10,599 nucleotides of DNA from Oligoflexales bacterium (GTDB lineage: Bacteria > Bdellovibrionota_B > Oligoflexia > Oligoflexales > CACXFL01). The notes under the pieces are model-generated. The model was not told where the DNA came from, did no database searches, and was given only the letters and a program-made list of their open reading frames with translations. Within the stretch, counting starts at the first letter, position 1. The number at the start of each line of letters is the position of its first letter. The DNA is taken from the NCBI GenBank assembly GCA_028282865.1, contig JANQHA010000286.1, positions 1 to 10,599 on the forward strand. Direction: 5' to 3'. Both the position numbers and the translations under genes were made by a program. Of the stretch, positions 1 through 7,606 are shown in pieces.

Positions 1-278
1 GTCTCTAAGAATGTCGATGCGACGATCATTACAGCGAGTGATCTACCGAATCTATGAAAGACAAAAGTATAGACCAACCATATGGTGACGAAGTCAATAT
101 AGATATATTTGCCAAATATATTTGGCACCAAGCTGGTTTGTAGAAAACAAATAAAGATAGTTAAAATAATATTTGGCAAAAACTTTTCGTTAATTGGATG
201 AAAACGAAAGTCTTGAAAGGCTTGGGAAGTCCAAGAAAATAGTGGTCCAAGTTTACTGTCTTCAAAAGTTTGAATCAC
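1..278 (-). CDS. mreD: MreD, rod shape-determining membrane protein (5' part, cut by window edge)
   Basis: Only the first 92 codons lie in the window. The frame opens with GTG at 278-276, whose last two bases overlap the mreC TGA (275-277) as GTGA, and stays open to base 1. A GGAGG lies only 3 nt before the GTG, so coupling to mreC translation is likely. After a polar stretch of about 35 residues come hydrophobic segments: NIILTIFICFL at about 36-46, and YIDFVTIWLVYTFVF at about 60-74, followed by HRFGRSLAVMIVASTFLE. The short turn holding a conserved-looking ID between membrane helices is typical of MreD. MreD is an inner-membrane partner of MreC and MreB in the elongasome that directs lateral wall growth. 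The identification rests on position directly after mreC plus this membrane pattern; the call is firm although the sequence itself is poorly conserved in the family. Confidence 0.88.
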   Translation of the reverse strand, partial: MIQTFEDSKLGPLFSWTSQAFQDFRFHPINEKFLPNIILTIFICFLQTSLVPNIFGKYIYIDFVTIWLVYTFVFHRFGRSLAVMIVASTFLE

Positions 279-1162
279 CCACCTCCACTTCTGTTGACAG
301 TGTTTTGAATCCACTCATTACCGGCCGTTTCTATGATTTTTTGAATATCCTTATCACGAGTAGGAATGATGAATGCTTCTTCGACCCTTGCATAATCTAC
401 CCAGGGTTTTACTGTGATTAGCTGAGTTACATTATCAGAGCTGTAACTGATTTTAATAACTTCGCCTACCGGTAGACCTTTAGGATAGCCTCCGACGATT
501 CCAGAGGTGATTACTGTGTCTCCTATTCGCAACTCCGAGCGCTTGTGGAGATTAAGGGTGCAAGTGTTCGCTGTAGACCCTCGAAGGACACCTCTGATCC
601 GGTTTCTTTGAACTAATACATCTAGGTTAAAGTTAGAATCTGTTATCAATAAAACGTCTGAGAAATTCAAACCGACTCGGATGACTCGACCAATAACTCC
701 CTCGGGTGTAATAACCGGCATTCCGACTTGAACGGCATCTGTGGTTCCTCTCGACAATCTTATCGAATAAAATGGACTAATCACCGGGCTGCCGATCACT
801 TTAGCGACTAACATAGGTCGCTTCGACCTCTCGATAAACCCAAGCAACTTGCGGAGCCGATTTGTCTCTAGATGAAGCTCATTGTAGTCGGCCACTTGGG
901 CTTTTAGCAGCGCTAACTCTTTTCTTAGCACTCGATTGTCGTCGTTTGTATGCACTAGAGAAACGTAGTTAGACCAAAGCGAGGTCGCGAAGCCTTCAAC
1001 ACTGGTCCAAGTGTATTCGAGCGGGTACACCACTTCTTGAAGAATCGTTGGTAGCTTTAGGTCGTCTTTCCAAGGTGACATGCTAGACGATACAAATAAA
1101 AACGGCGAAAGTAGGGAAACTACTAACGCCGCAAGTGTAAAATTCCTTTTATTAAACTTCAT
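275..1162 (-). CDS. mreC: MreC, rod shape-determining protein
   Basis: A 295-residue protein of usual family length. It has a short basic cytoplasmic N terminus, one membrane segment at about 8-26, and a helical coiled-coil stretch at about 68-108 (dense in Leu, Glu, Lys and Arg). The C-terminal beta-domain at about 115-270 carries family-type sequence such as VGMPVITPEGVIGRV and DSNFNLDVLVQR. MreC is a bitopic inner-membrane protein that dimerises in the periplasm and activates PBP2/RodA during lateral wall synthesis. Its ATG (1162-1160) follows the mreB TAG directly with no spacer and without a strong Shine-Dalgarno, which suggests translational coupling. Its 3' end overlaps mreD by four bases. 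The C-terminal tail ends in SGGG and looks flexible. Confidence 0.96.
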   Translation of the reverse strand: MKFNKRNFTLAALVVSLLSPFLFVSSSMSPWKDDLKLPTILQEVVYPLEYTWTSVEGFATSLWSNYVSLVHTNDDNRVLRKELALLKAQVADYNELHLETNRLRKLLGFIERSKRPMLVAKVIGSPVISPFYSIRLSRGTTDAVQVGMPVITPEGVIGRVIRVGLNFSDVLLITDSNFNLDVLVQRNRIRGVLRGSTANTCTLNLHKRSELRIGDTVITSGIVGGYPKGLPVGEVIKISYSSDNVTQLITVKPWVDYARVEEAFIIPTRDKDIQKIIETAGNEWIQNTVNRSGGG

Positions 1163-2257
<1,095 letters not shown>

Positions 2258-2311
2258 GGCTCGAAAACGCAAATTACAATTTATTTTGTATTAGATATAT
2301 CAAACAAGTTA

Positions 2312-2341
2312 TTAACATGCTTGAAAAAAATGTGCTACAAA
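2312..2341 (+). promoter_or_regulatory. Candidate promoter for the parvulin / NAD kinase operon
   Basis: TTAACA (2312-2317) and an extended -10 TGC-TACAAA (2333-2341) are separated by 18 bp, with a leader of about 30 nt to the ATG at 2379. The hexamers are 4-5 of 6 matches and the region is AT-rich, so chance matches are possible. AGGCGG at 2369-2374 is the likely ribosome binding site. Confidence 0.35.
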
Positions 2342-2378
2342 TAGGTTTTGGCTATTTTTAAACGTATTAGGCGGTGTC

Positions 2379-3974
2379 ATGGCAGGTTTATTTAAGTGGA
2401 AATCTAGAAGGTTAGAGCGCGGAAACCTTAAAAAGGCTGTTTCGGGCAGAAACTCGATTGCTTATATCATGCTCGGTTTAGCGATGCTCGCTATGACCTT
2501 TTTTGGGGTTTGTACTCCGAATAGAGGGGGAGGGGGCCTTAGTGGCGTGGCGGCTAAGGTGGCTGGTCAAGAGATAGGCTACCAAGAGTTTCGGCGGGCT
2601 TATGAAAATACTTACCAGAGGTATTCTCGGATTTATGGTGGTGCATTTGACCCAGCAGCTATGGGTCTCGCTAAAAGCGTGCTCGATAGCCTTGTGCAGC
2701 AACGCTTGACTTATCAGCAAGCTGCTGACGCAGGGGTGGTGACTTCCGATGAAGAGGTCGAGAAGCAGGTGCTCGATATTTTTAAGGACGATAAGGGCAT
2801 ATTTGATGCCGAACGGTTTGAGTTAGTTTTAAGACAAAACGGTTTTACCGAAGCTAGTTTTATGGGAGAAATTCGCCGCCAGATGACCGTGCAAAAGTAC
2901 CGAGCATTTATGGGAGAAGTCGCCTACGTCGCATCCGACTTGGTAGAAATGGATTATCAACTCACCGAGACGAAACTAAATGTAGATTATTTAAAGTTTA
3001 CCTTAGATGACGTCAAAGTCAGCGTAACCGGTGCCGACATAACAAAGTTTTTGGATGATGCTGGTAAGAAAAAGGTCGCTGAATATTACGAGTCTCGTCA
3101 AGACGAGTTTAAGAAAGAAAAACAAGTGCATGCCCGTCACATTTTGATTGCCTATAAAGGTGCAAGAAGGGCAGGGGAGAAGGTGGATAATAGAACCAAA
3201 GATCAGGCGAAAAAGATTGCTGACCGGGTGTATGGCTTGGCAAAGGCTAAACCTTCAAGTTTCGCAAGCTTGGCCAAACAATACACAGACGAAGCCTCTG
3301 GACGTAATAAAGGCGGAGACCTAGGCTTTTTTAATAAGGCGGATATGGTTCCTGAGTTTAGTGACGTCGCCTTCAAGATGAAAAAGTCAGAAATATCTGC
3401 TCCGGTGGAGTCGCCTTTCGGCTTTCACATTATTAAAGTTGATGCTATCAGGCCCGCTGTTGAAAAAAGCTTGGAACAGGCTACGAAAGAAATTGCGACC
3501 AAACTCCTCGAGAAGGACCGTAAGCCAGAGGTGCTGAAGCGCCGTGCCAATGAGGTTTTAGCAGGTTTAAAGAAAGGAACTGCCAAAAGGCTTATTAGTG
3601 ACCTTGGGCTTAAATGGAAGACTACCGGGCCATTTGCCGTTGATAGTCGAAGTATTCCCGGGCTGGGTGCTGAAAAAGGCTTGATGTCAGCTGCTCTTGG
3701 CCTAACCAAAAAGGCTGAAGTTTCGGACATTATCACCACAGGTGACGTCAGTTACATACTAAGACTGAAGGATATCAAGAAGCCAAACTTGAAGTCGTTA
3801 GATCAGAAGAAGAAAGAGCAGCTTGAGCAAAGCGCTGCATATGATGTTGCTGGGAGCTTTTTCGGTGCCATTAATAAAGAGTTGGAAGATAAGCTGAAGT
3901 CCAAAGGAAAAATCTGGCTTAACACTGAGTTTATAGCTATTGATCAACGTCGTGCAGCTGGTAGTGGTGGGTAG
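2379..3974 (+). CDS. PpiD/SurA-like peptidyl-prolyl cis-trans isomerase, membrane anchored
   Basis: A 531-residue protein with a basic cytoplasmic N terminus (1-25), a single membrane segment at about 26-44, and a SurA-type N-terminal chaperone region at about 58-240. One parvulin domain spans about 250-354, starting VHARHILI and ending FGFHIIKV. It includes the parvulin pattern of FASLAKQYT, SGRNKGGDLGFF and PVESPFGFH. A Lys-rich helical C-terminal region follows. In the PpiD family the anchored chaperone sits at the periplasmic face of the inner membrane near the Sec translocon and helps newly exported proteins fold. At 531 residues it is shorter than E. coli PpiD (623), so the family is clear but strict orthology is not. 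ATG at 2379 is preceded by AGGCGG. The NAD kinase gene follows after 8 bp, so the two are probably cotranscribed. Confidence 0.9.
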   Translation: MAGLFKWKSRRLERGNLKKAVSGRNSIAYIMLGLAMLAMTFFGVCTPNRGGGGLSGVAAKVAGQEIGYQEFRRAYENTYQRYSRIYGGAFDPAAMGLAKSVLDSLVQQRLTYQQAADAGVVTSDEEVEKQVLDIFKDDKGIFDAERFELVLRQNGFTEASFMGEIRRQMTVQKYRAFMGEVAYVASDLVEMDYQLTETKLNVDYLKFTLDDVKVSVTGADITKFLDDAGKKKVAEYYESRQDEFKKEKQVHARHILIAYKGARRAGEKVDNRTKDQAKKIADRVYGLAKAKPSSFASLAKQYTDEASGRNKGGDLGFFNKADMVPEFSDVAFKMKKSEISAPVESPFGFHIIKVDAIRPAVEKSLEQATKEIATKLLEKDRKPEVLKRRANEVLAGLKKGTAKRLISDLGLKWKTTGPFAVDSRSIPGLGAEKGLMSAALGLTKKAEVSDIITTGDVSYILRLKDIKKPNLKSLDQKKKEQLEQSAAYDVAGSFFGAINKELEDKLKSKGKIWLNTEFIAIDQRRAAGSGG

Positions 3975-3982
3975 TAGTTTTA

Positions 3983-4873
3983 TTGCGCATACTTATTATT
4001 AGAAAACCGACCAATTTTGAGCTGCACGGGGAGCGAGTAGCAGCTAATGTTGCGCGCGGTTTAATGAGGTCGGCAAATATCGATCGATTGAAGAAGGTGC
4101 ATGACCAACATTACCAAAGTTTAGATCTGCTTTACGATAAACTTGAAAAGCTTGGTTTCGAATTTGAGACTATTTTGAGAAGTGATGCTTGGCCGACTGG
4201 GTTTCAGTTTGACATGGTTATGACCGTCGGTGGTGATGGCACGCTACTGTCAGCAAGTCACCAACTTGGCGAAGGTCAAAAGATTGTCGGACTTAGGTCT
4301 TCCGATGCAAGTGTTGGCTTTACCTGTGCTTCTGGGTCAAATCATGTCGACTTGCTTTTAGAGCGAATCCTTAGCGGTAAGCAAGAGTTTGTCGAAGTTA
4401 GTCGTATCGGGGTTCGAGTGACTAAGGTTGCCGGCGACGGCGTGCGAGAAATGGTGCCGGTTCTCAATGATGTTTTGTTTGCTAACTGTAACCCTGCCGC
4501 TACGAGCCGTTATCGGATTCAAATTGGCGATGATAGCGAGATTCAGAAGTCTAGCGGTATCTGGGTTTCGACCGCAGTAGGCAGCACTGCCGGAATCTTA
4601 GCGGCTGGAGGTCAGCGGCTTCCACTTGGCGACAAAAGCTTTCAGTATCGGGTTCGGGAGCTATATCGGGCTCCAAATGAGGACCCTAAACTGACTGGTG
4701 GCTTGTTCACCCCCGAAAGCAAGCGACTGATTATTGAAAGTCGTAACGAAAATGCCCTGATTGCTCTTGGTGGTCAGCACGGTGAAATGCTGTTGGACTT
4801 TGGTGATCAGGTCGAGTTCATCCGAGGTCCATCTCTGTTGTTGGCTTTGCCAGAAAATGCCTCTAATCAATGA
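3983..4873 (+). CDS. NAD(H) kinase, plant NADK3-like type
   Basis: A 296-residue ATP-NAD kinase family protein, which makes NADP(H) by phosphorylating the 2'-hydroxyl of the adenosine ribose in the cytoplasm. Motifs seen: GGDGT at 83-87 (ATP/NAD site), LND at 161-163 inside LNDVLFANCNPAATSRY, and SSGIWVSTAVGSTAG at 190-204 (the STxxGSTA signature). The stretches RSDAWP, TVGGDGTLLSASH, NPAATSRY, AGG and QYRVRE recall the plant NADK3/NADH kinase form more than E. coli NadK. Where many NAD kinases have a DG pair near the C terminus, this one reads ALGGQHG (261-267). The start is TTG at 3983: the frame is closed upstream by a TAG at 3962-3964, no ATG or GTG lies between, and MRILIIRKP is a natural first strand. 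It lies 8 bp after the parvulin stop. Whether it prefers NAD or NADH cannot be read from sequence. Confidence 0.88.
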   Translation: MRILIIRKPTNFELHGERVAANVARGLMRSANIDRLKKVHDQHYQSLDLLYDKLEKLGFEFETILRSDAWPTGFQFDMVMTVGGDGTLLSASHQLGEGQKIVGLRSSDASVGFTCASGSNHVDLLLERILSGKQEFVEVSRIGVRVTKVAGDGVREMVPVLNDVLFANCNPAATSRYRIQIGDDSEIQKSSGIWVSTAVGSTAGILAAGGQRLPLGDKSFQYRVRELYRAPNEDPKLTGGLFTPESKRLIIESRNENALIALGGQHGEMLLDFGDQVEFIRGPSLLLALPENASNQ

Positions 4874-4935
4874 CATTATATGAAGATAGTCACTTAGATT
4901 TTTTCATATATGCACGATTACTATAAATCATTGAT
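4866..4935. terminator. Possible bidirectional terminator between convergent genes (weak)
   Basis: Two nested inverted repeats lie between the kinase and serine protease genes. The outer pair is ATCAATGA (4866-4873) and TCATTGAT (4928-4935), each containing a stop codon. The inner pair is TATATGAA (4877-4884) and TTCATATA (4903-4910), next to a T6 run at 4899-4904. The stems are AT-rich with an 18-nt inner loop, so stability is doubtful. The convergent position makes a terminator plausible. Confidence 0.3.
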
Positions 4936-6100
4936 CGTATTTTACTTTGAGAGAAACTTCACGGGCGTGGGTCAGCTTTTGGTCTTGGGCTGATCTTACT
5001 ACCAAGCTTATATTTTGATCTTGGATTTTAATAAATCTATCAGTTGTATAAATTGATCTCGAGCCAGATCCAGGCGATCTAGACAGCTGAATAAATGACC
5101 TTGAATTGGGCTTGCATGACTGAGGTTGGGTATTAATACAATACCCGGCTATCCCAGCTGTTTGACGAGTGCTCATGTGAACGATCGCTTGCTGTGGGTT
5201 GTTTGGTGCCTTTTCTAGTGCAAAATAGATATCTTGATCTACTCCCTCAAGAGGAGATTCACAGGGAAATGTTGTTTCATCAGCTGAGTTAACTACCTCG
5301 GTGTATGCGATGCTTTGATCGCATTTATCTCCAGGGTTCGTTGATAGCCCACAGAATACCGCTGATGATTTAGATTCAACTCCTTTTAAGAAAGATGTGA
5401 TCTCGCTATAACTAAGCATAGCGTGGACTCCAACTTTCGCACTGAAACGCTTCACTCCCAATAATGATGCCACCCCAATCAGCTTGCAGCTCGAAAACAT
5501 AGGGCCTCCAGAGTCGCCTGGTGATACCCCTACTGAAAAAAAATCATCACCGGCAACGGTCAATATAACATTTGACTCCGTTGAACGAATCTGATTCCAT
5601 CCCCACCTCTTTGCAGCTTTAGCGTTTGGGTCTCTCTTTTTCGGATCGACATTTTCAAAGGTCACCTTCTCTGGTGCGTACCCGACTAGTGAGACTTCTG
5701 TGTTTTCTACTGGCCGACTAGTGCTTACCTCAAAGTAACTTTTAAACGGTGTGCCAGAAAACTCTAAAACGGCAATATCGTATGTTGATGATGGATTGTC
5801 GACGTCATGCACATACTTATCGTGTAGGTAGGTATTTACCGGACAAAGGTTTTGATAAGGCGAGCTTCTAATACATACCTTCTCCTGGACGCAATGCCCT
5901 GCAGTCAGCGCGGTGTTCTTACTTACTATAGTAGCGCTACATAGTGAGCTTGCCGAAGCTATCAAGATAGTCGCAGATATTTGGTTTTTATCAGTTGACC
6001 TTACTAAAACTCCATCATCAATAGATAGCTTGGAGTCTTGGAGCTGACCGGCCTTGCAACCCATTGCGAATAGTGCGATTGTCAGAATGATCCTTTTCAC
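4928..6100 (-). CDS. Trypsin-like serine protease, predicted lipoprotein
   Basis: A 390-residue protein from the GTG at 6100-6098. This start overlaps the TGA of the upstream small lipoprotein gene (GTGA) and puts a signal peptide at the N terminus: KRIILTIALFAMGC with lipid-accepting Cys15 (AMGC is an acceptable but not ideal lipobox). The S1 (chymotrypsin) catalytic triad is complete: His69 in TAGHC, Asp108 in YDIAVLEF, Ser197 in PGDSGGP. About 140 residues follow the protease domain, with a probable second beta-rich domain ending LKVKYDQ; its function is unknown. Many cysteines suggest disulfides and action outside the cytoplasm. The longest open frame would start 48 nt earlier but would bury the signal peptide behind basic residues. 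Likely last gene of the lipoprotein operon read from about 7419. Confidence 0.9.
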   Translation of the reverse strand: MKRIILTIALFAMGCKAGQLQDSKLSIDDGVLVRSTDKNQISATILIASASSLCSATIVSKNTALTAGHCVQEKVCIRSSPYQNLCPVNTYLHDKYVHDVDNPSSTYDIAVLEFSGTPFKSYFEVSTSRPVENTEVSLVGYAPEKVTFENVDPKKRDPNAKAAKRWGWNQIRSTESNVILTVAGDDFFSVGVSPGDSGGPMFSSCKLIGVASLLGVKRFSAKVGVHAMLSYSEITSFLKGVESKSSAVFCGLSTNPGDKCDQSIAYTEVVNSADETTFPCESPLEGVDQDIYFALEKAPNNPQQAIVHMSTRQTAGIAGYCINTQPQSCKPNSRSFIQLSRSPGSGSRSIYTTDRFIKIQDQNISLVVRSAQDQKLTHAREVSLKVKYDQ

Positions 6101-6285
6101 TTTATCAAGACCTTTCCTGTTTGATCGAAGTCGTGCTCGCCACTCCACCGAAATGATGCGTCTTGGTTTCTCTGCGCGGGACTATTCTCATGGTTGGTCT
6201 TAGTATTTATTATTTTATCGTTGCAAGCGCTGATTATATTTACAAGCGCGCTAACTACTAGTATGGATAAAAGCCTTTTGTTCAT
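6097..6285 (-). CDS. Small lipoprotein translationally coupled to the serine protease
   Basis: Sixty-two residues from ATG at 6285. Signal peptide MNKRLLSILVVSALVNIISAC has a clear lipobox (ISAC, Cys21). The mature part is only about 42 polar residues and ends in DQTGKVLIK. AAGG lies about 9 nt upstream of the ATG. Its TGA overlaps the GTG start of the serine protease by the sequence GTGA, so the two are probably translated together. I recognise no family. A protease partner, inhibitor or anchor is a guess from coupling only. A longer reading from TTG at 6306 would add seven residues before the signal peptide and is less likely. Confidence 0.7.
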   Translation of the reverse strand: MNKRLLSILVVSALVNIISACNDKIINTKTNHENSPAQRNQDASFRWSGEHDFDQTGKVLIK

Positions 6286-6302
6286 AGTCTCTAGCCTTAT
6301 AC

Positions 6303-6347
6303 TCAAATACTAATCGCCATAATTATTGGCAAAGCTACTAGTCTCAT
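6303..6347 (-). pseudogene. Remnant of the small lipoprotein gene that follows the paralogous peptidase
   Basis: One base after the TAA of the peptidase gene at 6349 an ATG opens MRLVALPIIMAISI and then stops. The same arrangement (TAA-A-ATG) joins the other peptidase (stop at 7920) to its small lipoprotein, which begins MKLVNIALIALVPMLSFC. The first four codons match (MRLV/MKLV). With two small in-frame gaps the stop TGA falls at the lipobox Cys codon TGT (ISI-stop against LSF-Cys). I infer a decayed copy of that gene left by the tandem duplication. It could instead be a short leader peptide that keeps ribosomes moving to the next gene. Confidence 0.5.
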
Positions 6348-6348
6348 T

Positions 6349-7359
6349 TTACTTCGCTCCTACGGCGGTAATCTCAAACTGAGAACTGACATTTTTATCT
6401 TCTCTGGTATCTACTCCGATCACTGAGATGGTGTTTTTACCACTAAGGCTGAATTCGGCAGTTTCGCTGTAATAAACCTTCATGCCGTTAGGCAGCGTTT
6501 CCTTTAATCGATAAATATTTTGCTTGCTAACGTCGTCTCGGCATTCAACCACTCCACTCCAACATACCGCAACTTCTTCGATCCCCTCAGGGGCTGATAC
6601 CATAAACTTATACCCGTTGCTTAGGTTAGAATATGTACCTGAGTCTGCCGTATCTTCGTAAGCGAGTATCTTAAAAGTATCTGATGGCTTAGAGTTAGAA
6701 TCCCAACGAGCAGGTAATAATGACTGATTTAGAATACTATAGGTATCTGGGGTATTTTGCTTCATAAAGTCTTGGGCCTCAGGGCTGCAATAGAAGCTTT
6801 GAAATGCTTCGGCAAACCACTCGGGGCCGTCAGTTTTGGCATACCAGCCAATTCCCGCGTGGTCTTTTTCTCGGTAGTAAGCATTGTATATTTTATTTTG
6901 GATTCCGCCGGTTTCATTTTCCAAGTAAAAATCAAGTGCATGGCCTAGCTCATGATTCAGTGCCGTATCAACATCTCCTGGAGATACTTTGACCCAGGAT
7001 GGGTGATATCCAAGCTCTGTTACCCCCTCGATTCCAGATCCTAGATACTGCTGAATCACTTGAAACCCTTCGACACGGTTTGACTCAAAAAGATGCTTAA
7101 TATACTCATCCGGAAGGTTTCCCATTAAACGCATAACATTCATTTGTTCACTTTGGGACCAGCCCGAAAAGAAATTCGCCGGAGCGTCTTTAAAGATATA
7201 TTTTGCCGTACTTTCGTCTTGGTTTACGCACTCGTAGTATCGTTCTGAGACTTGGCTAAGGCTTGACTTAGCGGGGCCTAATTGACTCTGTGACCCACAT
7301 GCAAGCAAGCTGATCGTCGCCAGTATTATGCTAGCAAGTTTTAGTTTAAGCTTTGCCAT
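6349..7359 (-). CDS. Lipoprotein zinc metallopeptidase with lethal-factor-like catalytic domain (copy B)
   Basis: A 336-residue protein with a type II signal peptide (lipobox LLAC, Cys21). The zinc site is HELGH with His136, Glu137 and His140. It is followed by Tyr173 in GWYAKT and Glu180 in EWFAEAFQSFY. The Tyr-to-Glu distance of seven matches anthrax lethal factor (Tyr728, Glu735), and the following AEAF and PDTY..LNQ stretch also resembles it, pointing to MEROPS family M34. The C-terminal part (about 245-333) is beta-rich and could be an Ig-like domain. Cysteines 44, 191, 266 and 273 are shared with the paralog at 7920-8963 and suggest disulfides. GAGG lies 5 nt before the ATG. The substrate is unknown; none of the translocation or receptor-binding parts of lethal toxin are present. 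A general surface or periplasmic protease is the safer view. Confidence 0.83.
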   Translation of the reverse strand: MAKLKLKLASIILATISLLACGSQSQLGPAKSSLSQVSERYYECVNQDESTAKYIFKDAPANFFSGWSQSEQMNVMRLMGNLPDEYIKHLFESNRVEGFQVIQQYLGSGIEGVTELGYHPSWVKVSPGDVDTALNHELGHALDFYLENETGGIQNKIYNAYYREKDHAGIGWYAKTDGPEWFAEAFQSFYCSPEAQDFMKQNTPDTYSILNQSLLPARWDSNSKPSDTFKILAYEDTADSGTYSNLSNGYKFMVSAPEGIEEVAVCWSGVVECRDDVSKQNIYRLKETLPNGMKVYYSETAEFSLSGKNTISVIGVDTREDKNVSSQFEITAVGAK

Positions 7360-7494
7360 TGGATCCTCGTTTTGCAGTAATCCATGGTAATAGTTACAAG
7401 TTTTGTGCCTAATCTTAGTCTACTGATTATAGGTGTTTAGAGGTTATAGGGTCGTCTATAGGTTTGACAGCATAGGTATATTAGACAGTTAAGT
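7360..7494 (-). repeat. Duplicated promoter/leader region, copy B
   Basis: This region aligns without gaps to 8964-9098 at a constant offset of 1604 bp. It contains an identical 33-bp block (7418-7450) and several shorter conserved stretches: ttagaca near 7481, the tgacag block near 7465, and acttgtaa plus the GGATCC-containing ribosome site near the ATG. Similarity ends at about 7494. The rest of the gene-free stretch, 7495-7606, is AT-rich; I see only a weak 5-bp stem (7526-7545) and no convincing terminator. Confidence 0.85.
7426..7470 (-). promoter_or_regulatory. Candidate promoter of metallopeptidase copy B
   Basis: Reading on the minus strand: CTGTCA (7470-7465), 16 bp, then TATAAC (7448-7443), and 17 bp further a perfect -10 hexamer TATAAT (7431-7426). 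The two -10-like boxes form a direct repeat CCTATAA-N10-CCTATAA. The same elements with the same spacing occur upstream of copy A, while the bases between CTGTCA and TATAAC have diverged. The TATAAT box has no good -35 at 17 bp, so an activator or the upstream box may be used. Leader length would be about 60 nt from TATAAT. Confidence 0.5.
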
Positions 7495-7606
7495 TTTTTA
7501 TTCTTTATGCTTTGGCAAATATAATAGGTTAACAGCTACAAACCTAAATGCTCATAGCTTGCTCTTTATCTATTTCCTAAAAGTGAGGGCAGCTATATCT
7601 GGAGGT

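Noticed and set aside
194..421. Plus-strand open frame of 75 codons
   Set aside because: It lies antisense to mreD and the 3' end of mreC, both real by family and overlap; its protein shows no domain or ribosome site.
6101..6148. Upstream extension of the serine protease by 16 residues (MEWRARLRSNRKGLDK)
   Set aside because: It would place a long basic segment before the lipoprotein signal and reads the small lipoprotein gene in another frame; the GTG at 6100 in a GTGA overlap is better.
6757..6992. Two overlapping plus-strand frames of about 62 codons
   Set aside because: They run antisense across the conserved HELGH region of the metallopeptidase and differ from anything opposite the paralogous copy.
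7464..7469. TTGACA on the plus strand (also at 9068-9073) as a rightward -35 box
   Set aside because: No acceptable -10 follows at 16-18 bp in either copy, and no plus-strand gene lies downstream; the minus-strand reading CTGTCA-N16-TATAAC fits better.
7526..7545. Short inverted repeat AGGTT/AACCT as terminator after the small lipoprotein
   Set aside because: Only a 5-bp stem with a 10-nt loop and no following T run on the transcribed strand.
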